Below, in pieces: positions 1-12,275 of a DNA stretch of 26,827 nucleotides (position 1 is the first letter of the stretch; each line of letters opens with the position of its first letter). Source of the stretch: JAYXXU01 sp049301135 (GTDB taxonomy: Bacteria; Pseudomonadota; Gammaproteobacteria; Pseudomonadales; Moraxellaceae); assembly GCA_049301135.1 (NCBI GenBank), contig JBAQKP010000021.1:1-26827 (forward strand). The letters are read 5' to 3'. The position numbers were made by a program, and so were the translations under genes. The notes beneath the pieces were generated by a model, which was not told the DNA's origin, made no database searches, and was given only the letters and a program-made list of their open reading frames with translations.

Positions 1-72
1 CAGTAGTTCAATTGGTAGAGCACCGGTCTCCAAAACCGGGTGTTGCGGGTTCGAGTCCCTCCTGGCCCGCCA
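1..72 (+). tRNA. trpT: tRNA-Trp (CCA anticodon), 5' end cut by the window
   Basis: The sequence folds as a tRNA lacking only its first four bases. The D stem is at 6-9/18-21. The anticodon stem is at 23-27/35-39, with loop 28-34 and anticodon CCA at 30-32. The T loop is at 50-56. The 3' acceptor strand is at 62-68, with discriminator G69 and an encoded CCA at 70-72. The first three bases pair with 62-64, as expected for the end of the 5' acceptor strand. The T stem 45-49/57-61 has a C-U mismatch at 46/60, which is unusual. Its place directly before secE matches the tRNA-Trp-secE-nusG order common in gammaproteobacteria. Confidence 0.93.
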
Positions 73-142
73 TATTTTAAGCACCACGACTTGTCACATA
101 AGCTGGTTGCTGATACACGCTACGCTAAAGAGTCGTATCCAC

Positions 143-592
143 ATGAAGACCGATGACGAGCTGCGTCAGGCATCCGAAAACCTTGCGGAAAGTCGCAAGA
201 CTGCTGTAGATCCCGCTGAAGTGGTTCGTTCCGGTTCGGCGCTCGATGCTGTCTTGTGGTTGGTCGCGATTGGGTTGCTGATTGCAGCCACGATGGCCAA
301 CCAGTACCTGCCTGCGTACTGGGCGCCCGCCACACATGTGGCTGTGCGTGCCGCAGTCATCATCGGTTTAATTGTGGTCGCATTTGGCTGTCTGTATGCA
401 ACACATCAAGGCAAAGGCTTTGTCACGTTGCTGAAAGATGCCAAGACAGAGTTGCGCCGGATTACTTGGCCAACCAAGCAAGACACCTTTCAAACCACAT
501 GGCAAGTGCTGCTGGTCACCTTGATCGCTGCTTTGATCCTGTGGGGCTTAGATACCCTGTTTGGCTGGGTCATCTCCTCGATTATCGGGTAA
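143..592 (+). CDS. secE: Preprotein translocase subunit SecE
   Basis: SecE clamps the SecY channel in the inner membrane and is part of the SecYEG general secretion pore. The 149-residue product has three hydrophobic segments (about residues 36-52, 65-85 and 125-147), as in the three-helix E. coli type. The conserved amphipathic region just before the last helix reads DAKTELRRITWPTKQDTFQTT, and its core TELRRITWP is the SecE family signature. I chose ATG 143, which follows an AAAGAG-like site. An upstream in-frame TTG at 107 would add 12 residues with no family resemblance. Only 4 bp separate the stop from nusG, so the two genes are almost certainly co-transcribed. Confidence 0.95.
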   Translation: MKTDDELRQASENLAESRKTAVDPAEVVRSGSALDAVLWLVAIGLLIAATMANQYLPAYWAPATHVAVRAAVIIGLIVVAFGCLYATHQGKGFVTLLKDAKTELRRITWPTKQDTFQTTWQVLLVTLIAALILWGLDTLFGWVISSIIG

Positions 593-596
593 TCCT

Positions 597-1130
597 ATGA
601 AACGCTGGTATATTATTCATGCCTATTCAGGCTATGAAAAGCAAGTCATGCGTTCGCTCAATGATCGAATTGAGCGCAGTCATGTAAAAGAGTTATTCGG
701 TGAAGTGCTAGTGCCCACCGAAGAAGTCGTTGAAATGAAAGACGGCAAAAAACGTAAAAGTGAACGCAAATTCTTCCCTGGCTATGTGTTAGTCGAGATG
801 GAAATGAGCGAAGACACGTGGCACATCGTCAAAGATTGCCCGAAAGTATTGGGTTTTATCGGTGGTACACCCGAAAAACCTGCGCCGATTACCGAAAAAG
901 AAGCCGACAAGATTTTGCAGCGGGTTCGCCAAGTCGGCGAAGCGCCTAAGCCAAAAACAATGTTCGAACCCGGTGAAGAGTTGCTAGTGATTGACGGCCC
1001 ATTCCTTGACTTTAAAGGCATGGTTGAAGAAGTCAATTACGAAAAATCTCGCCTGACCTTGACCATTAACGTGTTCAATCGTCCGACCCAGGTCGAGCTT
1101 GAATTCCGTCAAGTCGAAAAAAGCATGTAA
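597..1130 (+). CDS. nusG: Transcription termination/antitermination protein NusG
   Basis: NusG binds RNA polymerase, increases processivity, and links it to Rho or to the leading ribosome. The 177-residue product starts MKRWYIIHAYSGYEKQV, the typical start of the NGN domain. The NGN domain covers about residues 1-115, including FFPGYVLVEM. A C-terminal KOW domain follows, with the signature FEPGEELLVIDGPFLDFKGMVEEV. Length and domain order match E. coli NusG (181 aa). ATG 597 is chosen because an upstream in-frame ATG at 561 lies inside secE and adds a non-homologous stretch. The gene sits 4 bp after secE and before the L11 operon. Confidence 0.97.
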   Translation: MKRWYIIHAYSGYEKQVMRSLNDRIERSHVKELFGEVLVPTEEVVEMKDGKKRKSERKFFPGYVLVEMEMSEDTWHIVKDCPKVLGFIGGTPEKPAPITEKEADKILQRVRQVGEAPKPKTMFEPGEELLVIDGPFLDFKGMVEEVNYEKSRLTLTINVFNRPTQVELEFRQVEKSM

Positions 1131-1136
1131 TACCGC

Positions 1137-1191
1137 GTATGGCTGGTAACAGCCATACCCAAAACCGCCCGACTTCATGTCGGGTCTTGTT
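1137..1191 (+). promoter_or_regulatory. Leader hairpins between nusG and rplK
   Basis: Two hairpins lie in the 136-bp gap. The first is a perfect 9-bp stem, 1137-1145/1150-1158, with a GTAA loop. The second is a 6-bp CG-rich stem, 1168-1173/1179-1184, followed by a T-rich stretch (TCTTGTTT) resembling a weak terminator. A third, wobble-containing pairing follows at about 1198-1222. In E. coli the L11-L1 mRNA is repressed by L1 at a leader structure, so this region is the natural candidate here. The L1 site itself is not proven by what I see. Confidence 0.5.
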
Positions 1192-1266
1192 TCCATAGGG
1201 TGTCCGTTTTGTTGGGCATCCGGCCAATGGGGAGCCGCAAGGCGTTTGCACCCGAGGGGAAGTATC

Positions 1267-1698
1267 ATGGCCAAGAAGATTGACGGCTACATCAAGCTGC
1301 AAGTTCCAGCAGGCAAAGCCAATCCATCACCACCAATCGGCCCTGCACTGGGTCAACGTGGTGTGAACATTATGGCGTTCTGTAAAGAATTCAACGCTGC
1401 GACGCAAAAACTTGAAATCGGCCTGCCGATTCCAGTGGTGATCACTGTATACAGCGACAAGTCGTTTACTTTCATCATGAAGACGCCACCTGCGTCGATC
1501 CTGATCAAGAAAGCGGCTGGCATTGCCAAAGGCTCGCCACGTCCAAATACCCAAAAAGTTGGCAAAATCACGCGCGCACAGCTCGAAGAAATTGCAACCA
1601 CCAAAGAACCTGATCTGACTGGTGCAGATCTGGATGCTCGTGTACGCACCATTGCGGGCTCTGCTCGTTCAATGGGTCTTGAAGTGGAAGGAGTTTAA
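1267..1698 (+). CDS. rplK: 50S ribosomal protein L11
   Basis: L11 forms the stalk base of the large subunit with 23S rRNA, near the GTPase centre, and is needed for RelA activation. The 143-residue product begins MAKKIDGYIKLQVPAGKANPSPPIGPALGQRGVNIM. This is the N-terminal domain, with the proline-rich PSPPIGPALG segment typical of L11. The C-terminal rRNA-binding domain (about residues 75-143) ends TIAGSARSMGLEVEG. ATG 1267 follows a strong GAGGGGA site; earlier in-frame codons lie in the leader and do not resemble the family. rplA follows after 2 bp, and the pair is probably translated in a coupled way. Confidence 0.98.
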   Translation: MAKKIDGYIKLQVPAGKANPSPPIGPALGQRGVNIMAFCKEFNAATQKLEIGLPIPVVITVYSDKSFTFIMKTPPASILIKKAAGIAKGSPRPNTQKVGKITRAQLEEIATTKEPDLTGADLDARVRTIAGSARSMGLEVEGV

Positions 1699-1700
1699 TC

Positions 1701-2393
1701 ATGGCTAAGCTGACTAAGCGTCAAAAAGTGATTGCTGCACAAGTTGACAGCACCAAAGTGTATAGCCTTGAAGATGCGGTGGCGCTGCTGAATGGCCTGC
1801 CTGCTGCAAAATTCAAAGAGTCTTTGGATGTGTCGGTCAACCTCGGTGTTGATCCACGTAAATCAGATCAAGTCGTCCGTGGCGCAACCACACTGCCAGC
1901 CGGTACAGGTAAAACTGTTCGTGTTGCGGTATTTGCCCAAGGTGCTGCCGCAGAAGCTGCCAAAGCTGAAGGCGCGGACATCGTCGGTATGGACGATCTG
2001 GCTGAGAGCATTCAAGCCGGTAACCTCGATTTTGACGTGGTGATTGCTGCGCCTGACGCGATGCGTGTGGTCGGTAAACTCGGTACGATCTTGGGTCCAC
2101 GTGGCTTAATGCCAAACCCGAAAGTCGGTACTGTAACGCCAGACGTCGCCACTGCTGTTAAAAATGCCAAAGCCGGTCAAGCGCGCTATCGCGTTGACAA
2201 AGGCGGTATCATTCACGCTGCGGTTGGCCAAGTTGGCTTTACTGCTGAAGCGATTCGCCAGAACGTTGAAGCGTTGGTTGCCGACTTGAAAAAAGCCAAG
2301 CCAGCGACTTCTAAAGGCGTTTACCTGAAAAAAATCACCCTGTCTTCAACCATGGGGCCTGGTTTAGCAATTGATGTTTCGTCTGTTTCCTAA
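1701..2393 (+). CDS. rplA: 50S ribosomal protein L1
   Basis: L1 binds 23S rRNA at the mobile L1 stalk next to the E site, and in known systems represses the L11-L1 mRNA. The 230-residue product has the family's two-domain layout, with MAKLTKRQKVIAAQVD at the N-terminus. The signature segment is VGKLGTILGPRGLMPNPKVGTVTPDV at about residues 121-146. The length matches the usual 229-235 residues. The start lies 2 bp after rplK, with the ribosome binding site GAAGGAG inside the end of rplK. A 264-bp gap separates it from rplJ. Confidence 0.98.
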   Translation: MAKLTKRQKVIAAQVDSTKVYSLEDAVALLNGLPAAKFKESLDVSVNLGVDPRKSDQVVRGATTLPAGTGKTVRVAVFAQGAAAEAAKAEGADIVGMDDLAESIQAGNLDFDVVIAAPDAMRVVGKLGTILGPRGLMPNPKVGTVTPDVATAVKNAKAGQARYRVDKGGIIHAAVGQVGFTAEAIRQNVEALVADLKKAKPATSKGVYLKKITLSSTMGPGLAIDVSSVS

Positions 2394-2657
2394 GCATTTT
2401 TAAGATTGATTGGCTGTGCTTCTGCTATGGCCGATCTCATCGGACTTTGAAGTCGCCACGTGATGGCGAGCGTCAAAGACCACAGGCGCACCGCGTTTTT
2501 TGGAATACGTTTCGAAAGACAAGGTGCTTAATAGCCCAGCCTGCGCAGACGCGGTGGTTTTTGTTTCAGTAACACTGACCCCGCGCGCTGTTGTGCGCAA
2601 CAGCGACAATTCGGTGATTGATCATTTGGATCAATCAATTGACATGAGGAGGTTACA
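2394..2657 (+). promoter_or_regulatory. Leader region of rplJ (probable L10/L12 autoregulation region)
   Basis: This 264-bp gap has no convincing gene and carries several hairpins. One is at 2453-2458/2464-2469 (6 bp). A second, 8-bp CG-rich stem at 2586-2593/2598-2605 has a TGCG loop. A third, perfect 9-bp stem at 2615-2623/2629-2637 ends ten bases before the AGGAGG ribosome binding site. In E. coli the long rplJ leader binds the L10-L12 complex, which represses translation. The position, length and folding fit that role, but I cannot confirm the kink-turn consensus by eye. A promoter may also be present; I could not identify one. Confidence 0.55.
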
Positions 2658-3164
2658 GTGACTCTGAGACTAGAGGACAAACAAGAGATCGTCGCTGCGG
2701 TAAATCAAGCCGCATCGGGCGCATTCTCTGCTGTGGTCGCCGACTATCGTGGCCTGACCGTTGAGCAAATGACTAAGCTCCGCGTTTCAGCCCGCCAGAA
2801 TGGGGTTTACCTGCGTGTTGTTCGTAATACGCTTGCACGTCGCGCCTTTGTTGGCACGCCGTTCGAGATTTTACACGACAGCTTGGTTGGCCCAACCGTG
2901 ATTGGTTTGTCATTGTCAGAAAGCGACATGGGTGCTGCTGCCCGTTTGTTTAAAGACTTTGCCAAAGATCACAAAAAGCTGGAAATCAAGTCGGCCGCTT
3001 TTGACGGCAAACTTTATGGTGCGGATCAAATCGACGTATTGGCCAACCTGCCAACACGCGACACTGCACTCACCATGCTGGCATCGGTACTGCAAGCGCC
3101 TATTTCCAAGTTTGCTCGTTTGTTTACAGCACTCAAGGAAAAACAGGAAGAGCAAGCAGCTTAA
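2658..3164 (+). CDS. rplJ: 50S ribosomal protein L10
   Basis: L10 anchors dimers of L7/L12 to the ribosomal stalk and acts as the feedback repressor of its own operon in known systems. The 168-residue product begins MTLRLEDKQEIVAAVNQAASGAFSAVVADYRGLTVEQMTKLR, the conserved L10 N-terminal rRNA-binding domain. The KLEIKSAAFDGK segment follows. The C-terminal helix that carries L12 covers about residues 135-168 and ends in ALKEKQEEQAA. The start is GTG at 2658 with a strong AGGAGG five bases upstream. A weak initiation codon with a strong site is in keeping with translational control. rplL follows 41 bp later. Confidence 0.97.
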   Translation: MTLRLEDKQEIVAAVNQAASGAFSAVVADYRGLTVEQMTKLRVSARQNGVYLRVVRNTLARRAFVGTPFEILHDSLVGPTVIGLSLSESDMGAAARLFKDFAKDHKKLEIKSAAFDGKLYGADQIDVLANLPTRDTALTMLASVLQAPISKFARLFTALKEKQEEQAA

Positions 3165-3205
3165 TCGCCGCCTAAACCACCCTTTACCTATTTGGAGTTT
3201 TACCC

Positions 3206-3574
3206 ATGGCACTGTCTAAAGACGATATCCTGAACGCCGTTGCTGAATTAACCGTTCTGGAACTGGTTGAACTGATCTCTGCATTCGAAGAGAAATTCAA
3301 CGTTTCTGCTGCTGCTGTTGCAGTTGCTGGTCCTGCTGCTGTTGCTGCAGTGGTTGAAGAGCAAACTGAATTCAACGTCATTCTGAAAGGCTTTGGCGCA
3401 AACAAAGTTGCGGTCATTAAAGCTGTTCGTGAAGTGACTGGTCTGGGCTTGAAAGAAGCCAAAGATCTGGTTGAAGGCGCACCACAAACTGTGAAAGAAG
3501 CCATCAGCAAAGACGACGCTGCTGCGCTGAAGAAAAAGCTTGAAGAGGCTGGTGCAGAAGTCGAGGTTAAGTAA
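3206..3574 (+). CDS. rplL: 50S ribosomal protein L7/L12
   Basis: L7/L12 is the multi-copy stalk protein that recruits and stimulates translational GTPases. The 122-residue product has the N-terminal dimerisation domain (MALSKDDILNAVAELTVLELVELISAFEEKFNV). An Ala/Val-rich hinge lies at about residues 34-51. The globular C-terminal domain contains FGANKVAVIKAVREVTGLGLKEAKDLVE, the GTPase-contact helices. The length equals the family norm. A GGAG site lies upstream in the 41-bp gap after rplJ. Codon choice is strongly biased, as expected for a very highly expressed gene. Confidence 0.98.
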   Translation: MALSKDDILNAVAELTVLELVELISAFEEKFNVSAAAVAVAGPAAVAAVVEEQTEFNVILKGFGANKVAVIKAVREVTGLGLKEAKDLVEGAPQTVKEAISKDDAAALKKKLEEAGAEVEVK

Positions 3575-3613
3575 TCTCAGACGGAGCCGTGCAAGTTCGC
3601 GGCTCGTGCACTC

Positions 3614-3644
3614 GGCTGATGACCCTTGGGTCATCGGCCTTTTT
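3614..3644 (+). terminator. Attenuator-type intrinsic terminator between rplL and rpoB
   Basis: An 11-bp stem (3614-3624/3629-3639, one G-T pair) with a CTTG loop is followed directly by five Ts at 3640-3644. This is a textbook rho-independent terminator. In E. coli a partial terminator at the same place lowers rpoBC expression relative to the ribosomal proteins, and this one is probably the equivalent. It should be leaky unless rpoB has its own promoter in the next 200 bp. Confidence 0.88.
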
Positions 3645-3802
3645 GCGTTAGAATATCCGGCTCAGTTTTTGTTGTGCTGTTTTAGAGGATCGTTTACGCA
3701 TGATTTGAGACGTTTTAAGCTCAGTTCAGCCGCAAGCGTTCTGTTCCAAGCCTAGTGGGTTCGTCCCATTGGGTTCGTCGCCATTCCGGCGAAGCGTTTT
3801 TT

Positions 3803-3836
3803 CCGACCCCCTGCGCAAGGGTTGGCTTATTTTTTC
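3803..3836 (+). promoter_or_regulatory. Second hairpin with T-rich tail just before the rpoB ribosome binding site
   Basis: A 7-bp stem (3803-3809/3819-3825, one G-T pair) with a 9-base loop is followed by CTTATTTTTT. It abuts the GAGGA ribosome binding site of rpoB. It could be a weak terminator, an mRNA processing or stability element, or a translational control site. The stem is short, so the call is tentative. Confidence 0.4.
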
Positions 3837-3848
3837 CGAGGACTCCCG

Positions 3849-7940
<4,092 letters not shown>

Positions 7941-8033
7941 TCTAGGATTGCGTCGTCATGCCGTTGATGGTGGCTGAATCGCAACCAAGCTGTCAGCGGC
8001 GTTTGCCCTCAGGCACACAACATTTTGACCCTC

Positions 8034-8055
8034 ACCGAGTGGAGCGCCACTCGGT
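8034..8055 (+). promoter_or_regulatory. Hairpin immediately upstream of the rpoC ribosome binding site
   Basis: A perfect 9-bp inverted repeat (8034-8042 with 8047-8055, loop AGCG) ends four bases before the GGAG ribosome binding site at 8060-8063 of rpoC. No T-run follows, so it is not an intrinsic terminator. A role in mRNA processing or in setting rpoC translation is possible. The function is inferred from position only. Confidence 0.5.
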
Positions 8056-8070
8056 CTACGGAGAAAAAAC

Positions 8071-11000
8071 TTGAAAGACCTGCTCGATATTATGCGCAAA
8101 AAAACCGATTCGGAGTTGGTGTCGTCGAACGAGTTCGATCGCATCCGCATCGGTTTGGCCTCCCCAGAGATGATCAAGTCATGGTCACATGGCGAAGTCA
8201 AAAAGCCAGAAACCATCAACTATCGCACGTTTAAACCAGAGCGTGACGGCTTGTTCTGTGCCAAAATTTTTGGCCCAATCAAAGACTACGAGTGCTTGTG
8301 TGGTAAATACAAGCGCATGAAATACAAAGGCGTCATCTGCGAAAAATGCGGTGTGGAAGTCACCACCGCCAAAGTTCGCCGTGAGCGCATGGGTCATATC
8401 GACTTGGCGTCGCCGGTCGCGCACATTTGGTTCCTAAAATCACTGCCCAGCCGTATCGGTTTGCTGCTGGACATGACCCTGCGGGACATCGAACGCGTGC
8501 TGTACTTCGAAAGCTACGTCGTGACCGATCCGGGCATGACCCCGTTTGAAAAGTATCAACTGCTCGGTGACGAAGAGTACTACACCGCGCTGGAAGAGCA
8601 TGGTGATGAATTCGTGGCAAAAATGGGCGCGGAAGCGATCCAAGATTTGTTGCGTGACATCGATTTGGACTCGGAAATTGCGCGTCTGCGTGAAGAGATC
8701 CCGACCACCACCTCAGAAACCAAGCTGAAAAAATACTCGAAGCGCTTGAAGTTGATGGAAGCGTTCCGCGACTCCAACAACAAGCCTGAGTGGATGGTGA
8801 TGACCATTCTGCCGGTATTGCCGCCAGATTTGCGTCCGCTTGTCCCGCTTGAAGGTGGTCGTTTTGCCACGTCTGACTTGAACGATCTGTATCGTCGAGT
8901 CATTAACCGGAACAACCGTTTGAAGCGTCTGCTCGACCTGTCTGCACCAGACATTATCGTGCGCAACGAAAAACGCATGCTGCAAGAAGCGGTTGATGCG
9001 TTGCTGGACAACGGCCGTCGCGGTCGTGCGATCACCGGCAGCAACAAGCGTCCGCTGAAATCTTTGGCCGACATGATCAAAGGTAAACAAGGTCGCTTCC
9101 GTCAAAACTTGCTCGGTAAGCGGGTTGACTACTCAGGCCGTTCGGTCATCGTGGTTGGACCAACCTTGCGTCTGCATCAGTGCGGTCTGCCGAAAAAAAT
9201 GGCGCTAGAGCTGTTTAAGCCGTTTATTTTTGCCAAGCTACAAGCATCAGGCCAAGCCACCACCATTAAAGCCGCCAAAAAAATGGTCGAGCGCGAAACC
9301 GCAGAAGTGTGGGACGTTCTTGCGCACGTGATCCGCGAGCATCCGGTCATGTTGAACCGCGCACCGACCTTGCACCGTTTGGGTCTGCAAGCGTTTGAGC
9401 CGATTTTGATCGAAGGTAAAGCGATTCAGTTGCACCCGCTGGTCTGTACCGCGTTTAACGCTGACTTTGACGGCGACCAAATGGCGGTACACGTGCCATT
9501 GACCATCGAAGCGCAGCTTGAAGCGCGTGCGTTGATGATGTCGACCAACAATATTCTGTCACCTGCCAACGGTGAGCCGATCATCGTACCGTCGCAAGAC
9601 GTGGTGTTGGGGTTGTATTACATCAGCCGTGATGCGATCAACGTCAAAGGCGAAGGCATGATTTTCGCCGACATCGACGAAGTCAATCGTGCCTTGGCGA
9701 CCAAACAAGTGGCAACGCATGCCAAAATTAAAGTGCGTGTCACCGAGACCACCTTTAGTGAAGAAGGCGAGAAGCAAGTTCGTACCTTCTTGGTGGATAC
9801 CACGCCAGGTCGTTGCTTGTTGTGGCGCATCCTGCCTGAAGGCATGAGCTTCGACTACATCAACCAAGTGATGACCAAGAAAAACGTCTCCAAGCTGATT
9901 AACTCGGTGTATCGCACACTGGGTCTGAAAGCGACTGTGATGTTTGCCGATCAACTGATGTACTTGGGTTTTGCGCAAGCAACCCACTCAGGCGTGTCAG
10001 TCGGTATGGAAGACATGGTGATTCCACCGAACAAAGACGAGATCATCGCCAAAGCCGATACTGAAGTTCGTGAAATCGAAAATCAGTTTGAGCAAGGCTT
10101 TGTGACCGCCGGTGAGCGCTATAACAAAGTGGTCGACATCTGGTCACGCACCAACGAACAAGTCGCCAAGGCGATGATGGACAACCTGTCGTTTGACACG
10201 GTGGTCAACAAGCAAGGCGTGGAAGAAAAGCAGAAGTCGTTCAACTCGATCTACATCATGTCGGATTCGGGTGCACGCGGTAGTGCGGCACAGATTCGTC
10301 AGTTGGCGGGGATGCGCGGTCTGATGGCCAAGCCAGACGGCTCGATCATCGAAACGCCGATTAAGGCCAACTTCCGCGAAGGTTTGACCGTTCTTCAGTA
10401 CTTTATTTCGACCCACGGTGCGCGTAAAGGTTTGGCCGATACCGCGTTGAAAACCGCCAACTCGGGTTATCTGACCCGTCGTTTGGTCGACGTGGCACAG
10501 GATTTGGTGATTACTGAGCCAGATTGTGGCACGACTGATGGTCTGTGGATGACCCCACTGATTCAAGGTGGTGACGTGATTGAGCCGCTGCGTGACCGTG
10601 TGCTCGGTCGTGTGACCGCGCTCGATTTGCTCAAACCAGGCACCGATGAAGTATTGGCTCCTGCTGGTACGCTGTTGGACGAAAAATGGGTTGATACGCT
10701 AGAGCGTGCCGGTGTGGACGAAGTCAAAGTCCGCTCGGTCATCAGCTGTAAGACCCGTTTTGGCGTGTGTGCACGTTGTTACGGTCGTGACTTGGCGCGT
10801 GGTCATCTGGTCAACGCGGGTGAATCCGTCGGTGTTATGGCGGCGCAGTCCATCGGTGAACCCGGTACTCAGCTCACCATGCGGACGTTCCACGTTGGTG
10901 GTGCGGCATCGCGAGCCTCTGCGGTCAACAGCGTACAAGTGCGTAATAAAGGTACAGTGCGTCTGCACAACATCAAAACCGTACAGCACGACAAAGGCCA

Positions 11001-12258
11001 CTTGGTCACTGTGTCGCGTTCTGCCGAAATCGGTATCGCCGATGACCTCGGGCGCGAGCGCGAGCGTTATAAAGTGCCGTATGGTGCGTCGATTGCTGCC
11101 AAAGACGGTGAAGCCGTTGAACCCGGCCAAATCATCGCGACTTGGGATCCGCACACCCACCCACTGATCACTGAATACGGCGGTAAAGTCCGTTTTTCAC
11201 AGATCATTGATGGCGTGACTGCGACCACCAAGACCGACGAAGCCACCGGCATGAACTCGATTGACATCATGCCACTGAAAGATCGTTCGGTGACCGGTAA
11301 AGACCTGCGTCCAGCGATTGTGTTGGATACGCCAGAAGGCGAGCAGTTCTACTTCCTGCCACAATCGACCATTTTGACCGTGCGTGATGGCGATCAGATC
11401 GGTGTCGGTGACGTGTTGGGTCGTGTACCGCAAGAATCGTCGCGTACCCGTGACATCACCGGTGGTCTGCCACGGGTTGCGGATTTGTTCGAAGCGCGTA
11501 AGCCAAAAGAACACGCCATCTTGGCCGAAATCAGTGGTGTGGTGTCGTTTGGGAAAGAAACCAAAGGCAAAAACCGCCTGATCATCATGCCAGACGATGG
11601 CACTGAAGCGCATGAAGAGCTGATTCCAAAATGGCGTCAGATTAACGTGTTTGAAGGTGAAACCGTCGCGCGTGGTGAAGTGATCGCTGAAGGTCCACAC
11701 AACCCGCATGACATTTTGCGTCTCAAAGGCGAGTCTGCACTGGCGACTTATATCGTCAACGAAGTGCAAGACGTCTATCGCTTGCAGGGCGTGAAGATCA
11801 ATGATAAACACATCGAAGTGATCATCCGTCAGATGCTGCGTAAAGTCGATATCTTGGATGGCGGCGATACCAGCTTCATCAAAGGCGAACAGGGCGAATA
11901 TGCCCGCGTGGTTGAAGAAAACGCGGCGATCAGTGCGCAGAATAAATTCCCAGCCAAGTTTAACCGCTTGCTGATGGGGATTACCAAAGCGTCGCTCTCG
12001 ACTGATTCGTTCATCTCGGCTGCTTCGTTCCAAGAAACCACACGGGTCTTGACCGAAGCTGCGGTGACTGGCAAAGAAGACGATCTGCGTGGTCTAAAAG
12101 AAAACGTGGTGGTCGGTCGCTTGATTCCTGCCGGTACAGGTTTGGCCTATCACTTGGAGCGTCGTCGGCAAGAAGCCGAAGCTGCTGAGCAAGAGTTGAC
12201 CACTGATTTCAGTGATGTCGATCAGGCGTTTAGTCAGGCATTGAACGAACAGCTGTAA
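8071..12258 (+). CDS. rpoC: DNA-directed RNA polymerase subunit beta'
   Basis: Beta' carries the active-site magnesium. The 1395-residue product has the zinc ribbon near the N-terminus (Cys75, Cys77, Cys90, Cys93, in ECLCGKYKRMKYKGVICEKC). The absolutely conserved NADFDGD motif is at about residues 463-469. A second zinc site includes Cys893, Cys900 and Cys903 (CKTRFGVCARCYGRD). The bridge/trigger region includes GEPGTQLTMRTFHVGGAAS. The start is TTG at 8071, giving the canonical M-KDLLDIMRKK, with GGAG seven bases upstream; no better ATG exists. A rare TTG start at this essential gene, behind a hairpin, hints at tuned translation. The gene ends the cluster and is followed by a strong terminator. 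Confidence 0.98.
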   Translation: MKDLLDIMRKKTDSELVSSNEFDRIRIGLASPEMIKSWSHGEVKKPETINYRTFKPERDGLFCAKIFGPIKDYECLCGKYKRMKYKGVICEKCGVEVTTAKVRRERMGHIDLASPVAHIWFLKSLPSRIGLLLDMTLRDIERVLYFESYVVTDPGMTPFEKYQLLGDEEYYTALEEHGDEFVAKMGAEAIQDLLRDIDLDSEIARLREEIPTTTSETKLKKYSKRLKLMEAFRDSNNKPEWMVMTILPVLPPDLRPLVPLEGGRFATSDLNDLYRRVINRNNRLKRLLDLSAPDIIVRNEKRMLQEAVDALLDNGRRGRAITGSNKRPLKSLADMIKGKQGRFRQNLLGKRVDYSGRSVIVVGPTLRLHQCGLPKKMALELFKPFIFAKLQASGQATTIKAAKKMVERETAEVWDVLAHVIREHPVMLNRAPTLHRLGLQAFEPILIEGKAIQLHPLVCTAFNADFDGDQMAVHVPLTIEAQLEARALMMSTNNILSPANGEPIIVPSQDVVLGLYYISRDAINVKGEGMIFADIDEVNRALATKQVATHAKIKVRVTETTFSEEGEKQVRTFLVDTTPGRCLLWRILPEGMSFDYINQVMTKKNVSKLINSVYRTLGLKATVMFADQLMYLGFAQATHSGVSVGMEDMVIPPNKDEIIAKADTEVREIENQFEQGFVTAGERYNKVVDIWSRTNEQVAKAMMDNLSFDTVVNKQGVEEKQKSFNSIYIMSDSGARGSAAQIRQLAGMRGLMAKPDGSIIETPIKANFREGLTVLQYFISTHGARKGLADTALKTANSGYLTRRLVDVAQDLVITEPDCGTTDGLWMTPLIQGGDVIEPLRDRVLGRVTALDLLKPGTDEVLAPAGTLLDEKWVDTLERAGVDEVKVRSVISCKTRFGVCARCYGRDLARGHLVNAGESVGVMAAQSIGEPGTQLTMRTFHVGGAASRASAVNSVQVRNKGTVRLHNIKTVQHDKGHLVTVSRSAEIGIADDLGRERERYKVPYGASIAAKDGEAVEPGQIIATWDPHTHPLITEYGGKVRFSQIIDGVTATTKTDEATGMNSIDIMPLKDRSVTGKDLRPAIVLDTPEGEQFYFLPQSTILTVRDGDQIGVGDVLGRVPQESSRTRDITGGLPRVADLFEARKPKEHAILAEISGVVSFGKETKGKNRLIIMPDDGTEAHEELIPKWRQINVFEGETVARGEVIAEGPHNPHDILRLKGESALATYIVNEVQDVYRLQGVKINDKHIEVIIRQMLRKVDILDGGDTSFIKGEQGEYARVVEENAAISAQNKFPAKFNRLLMGITKASLSTDSFISAASFQETTRVLTEAAVTGKEDDLRGLKENVVVGRLIPAGTGLAYHLERRRQEAEAAEQELTTDFSDVDQAFSQALNEQL

Positions 12259-12275
12259 GCAGCGGTTCGACACTG

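Noticed and set aside
107..142. TTG start giving SecE 12 extra residues
   Set aside because: The extra segment has no family resemblance, and ATG 143 has a plausible upstream site.
11197..12033. 278-codon open frame on the minus strand within rpoC
   Set aside because: It is antisense to conserved rpoC with no ribosome binding site or family resemblance, so I treat it as a shadow of codon bias.
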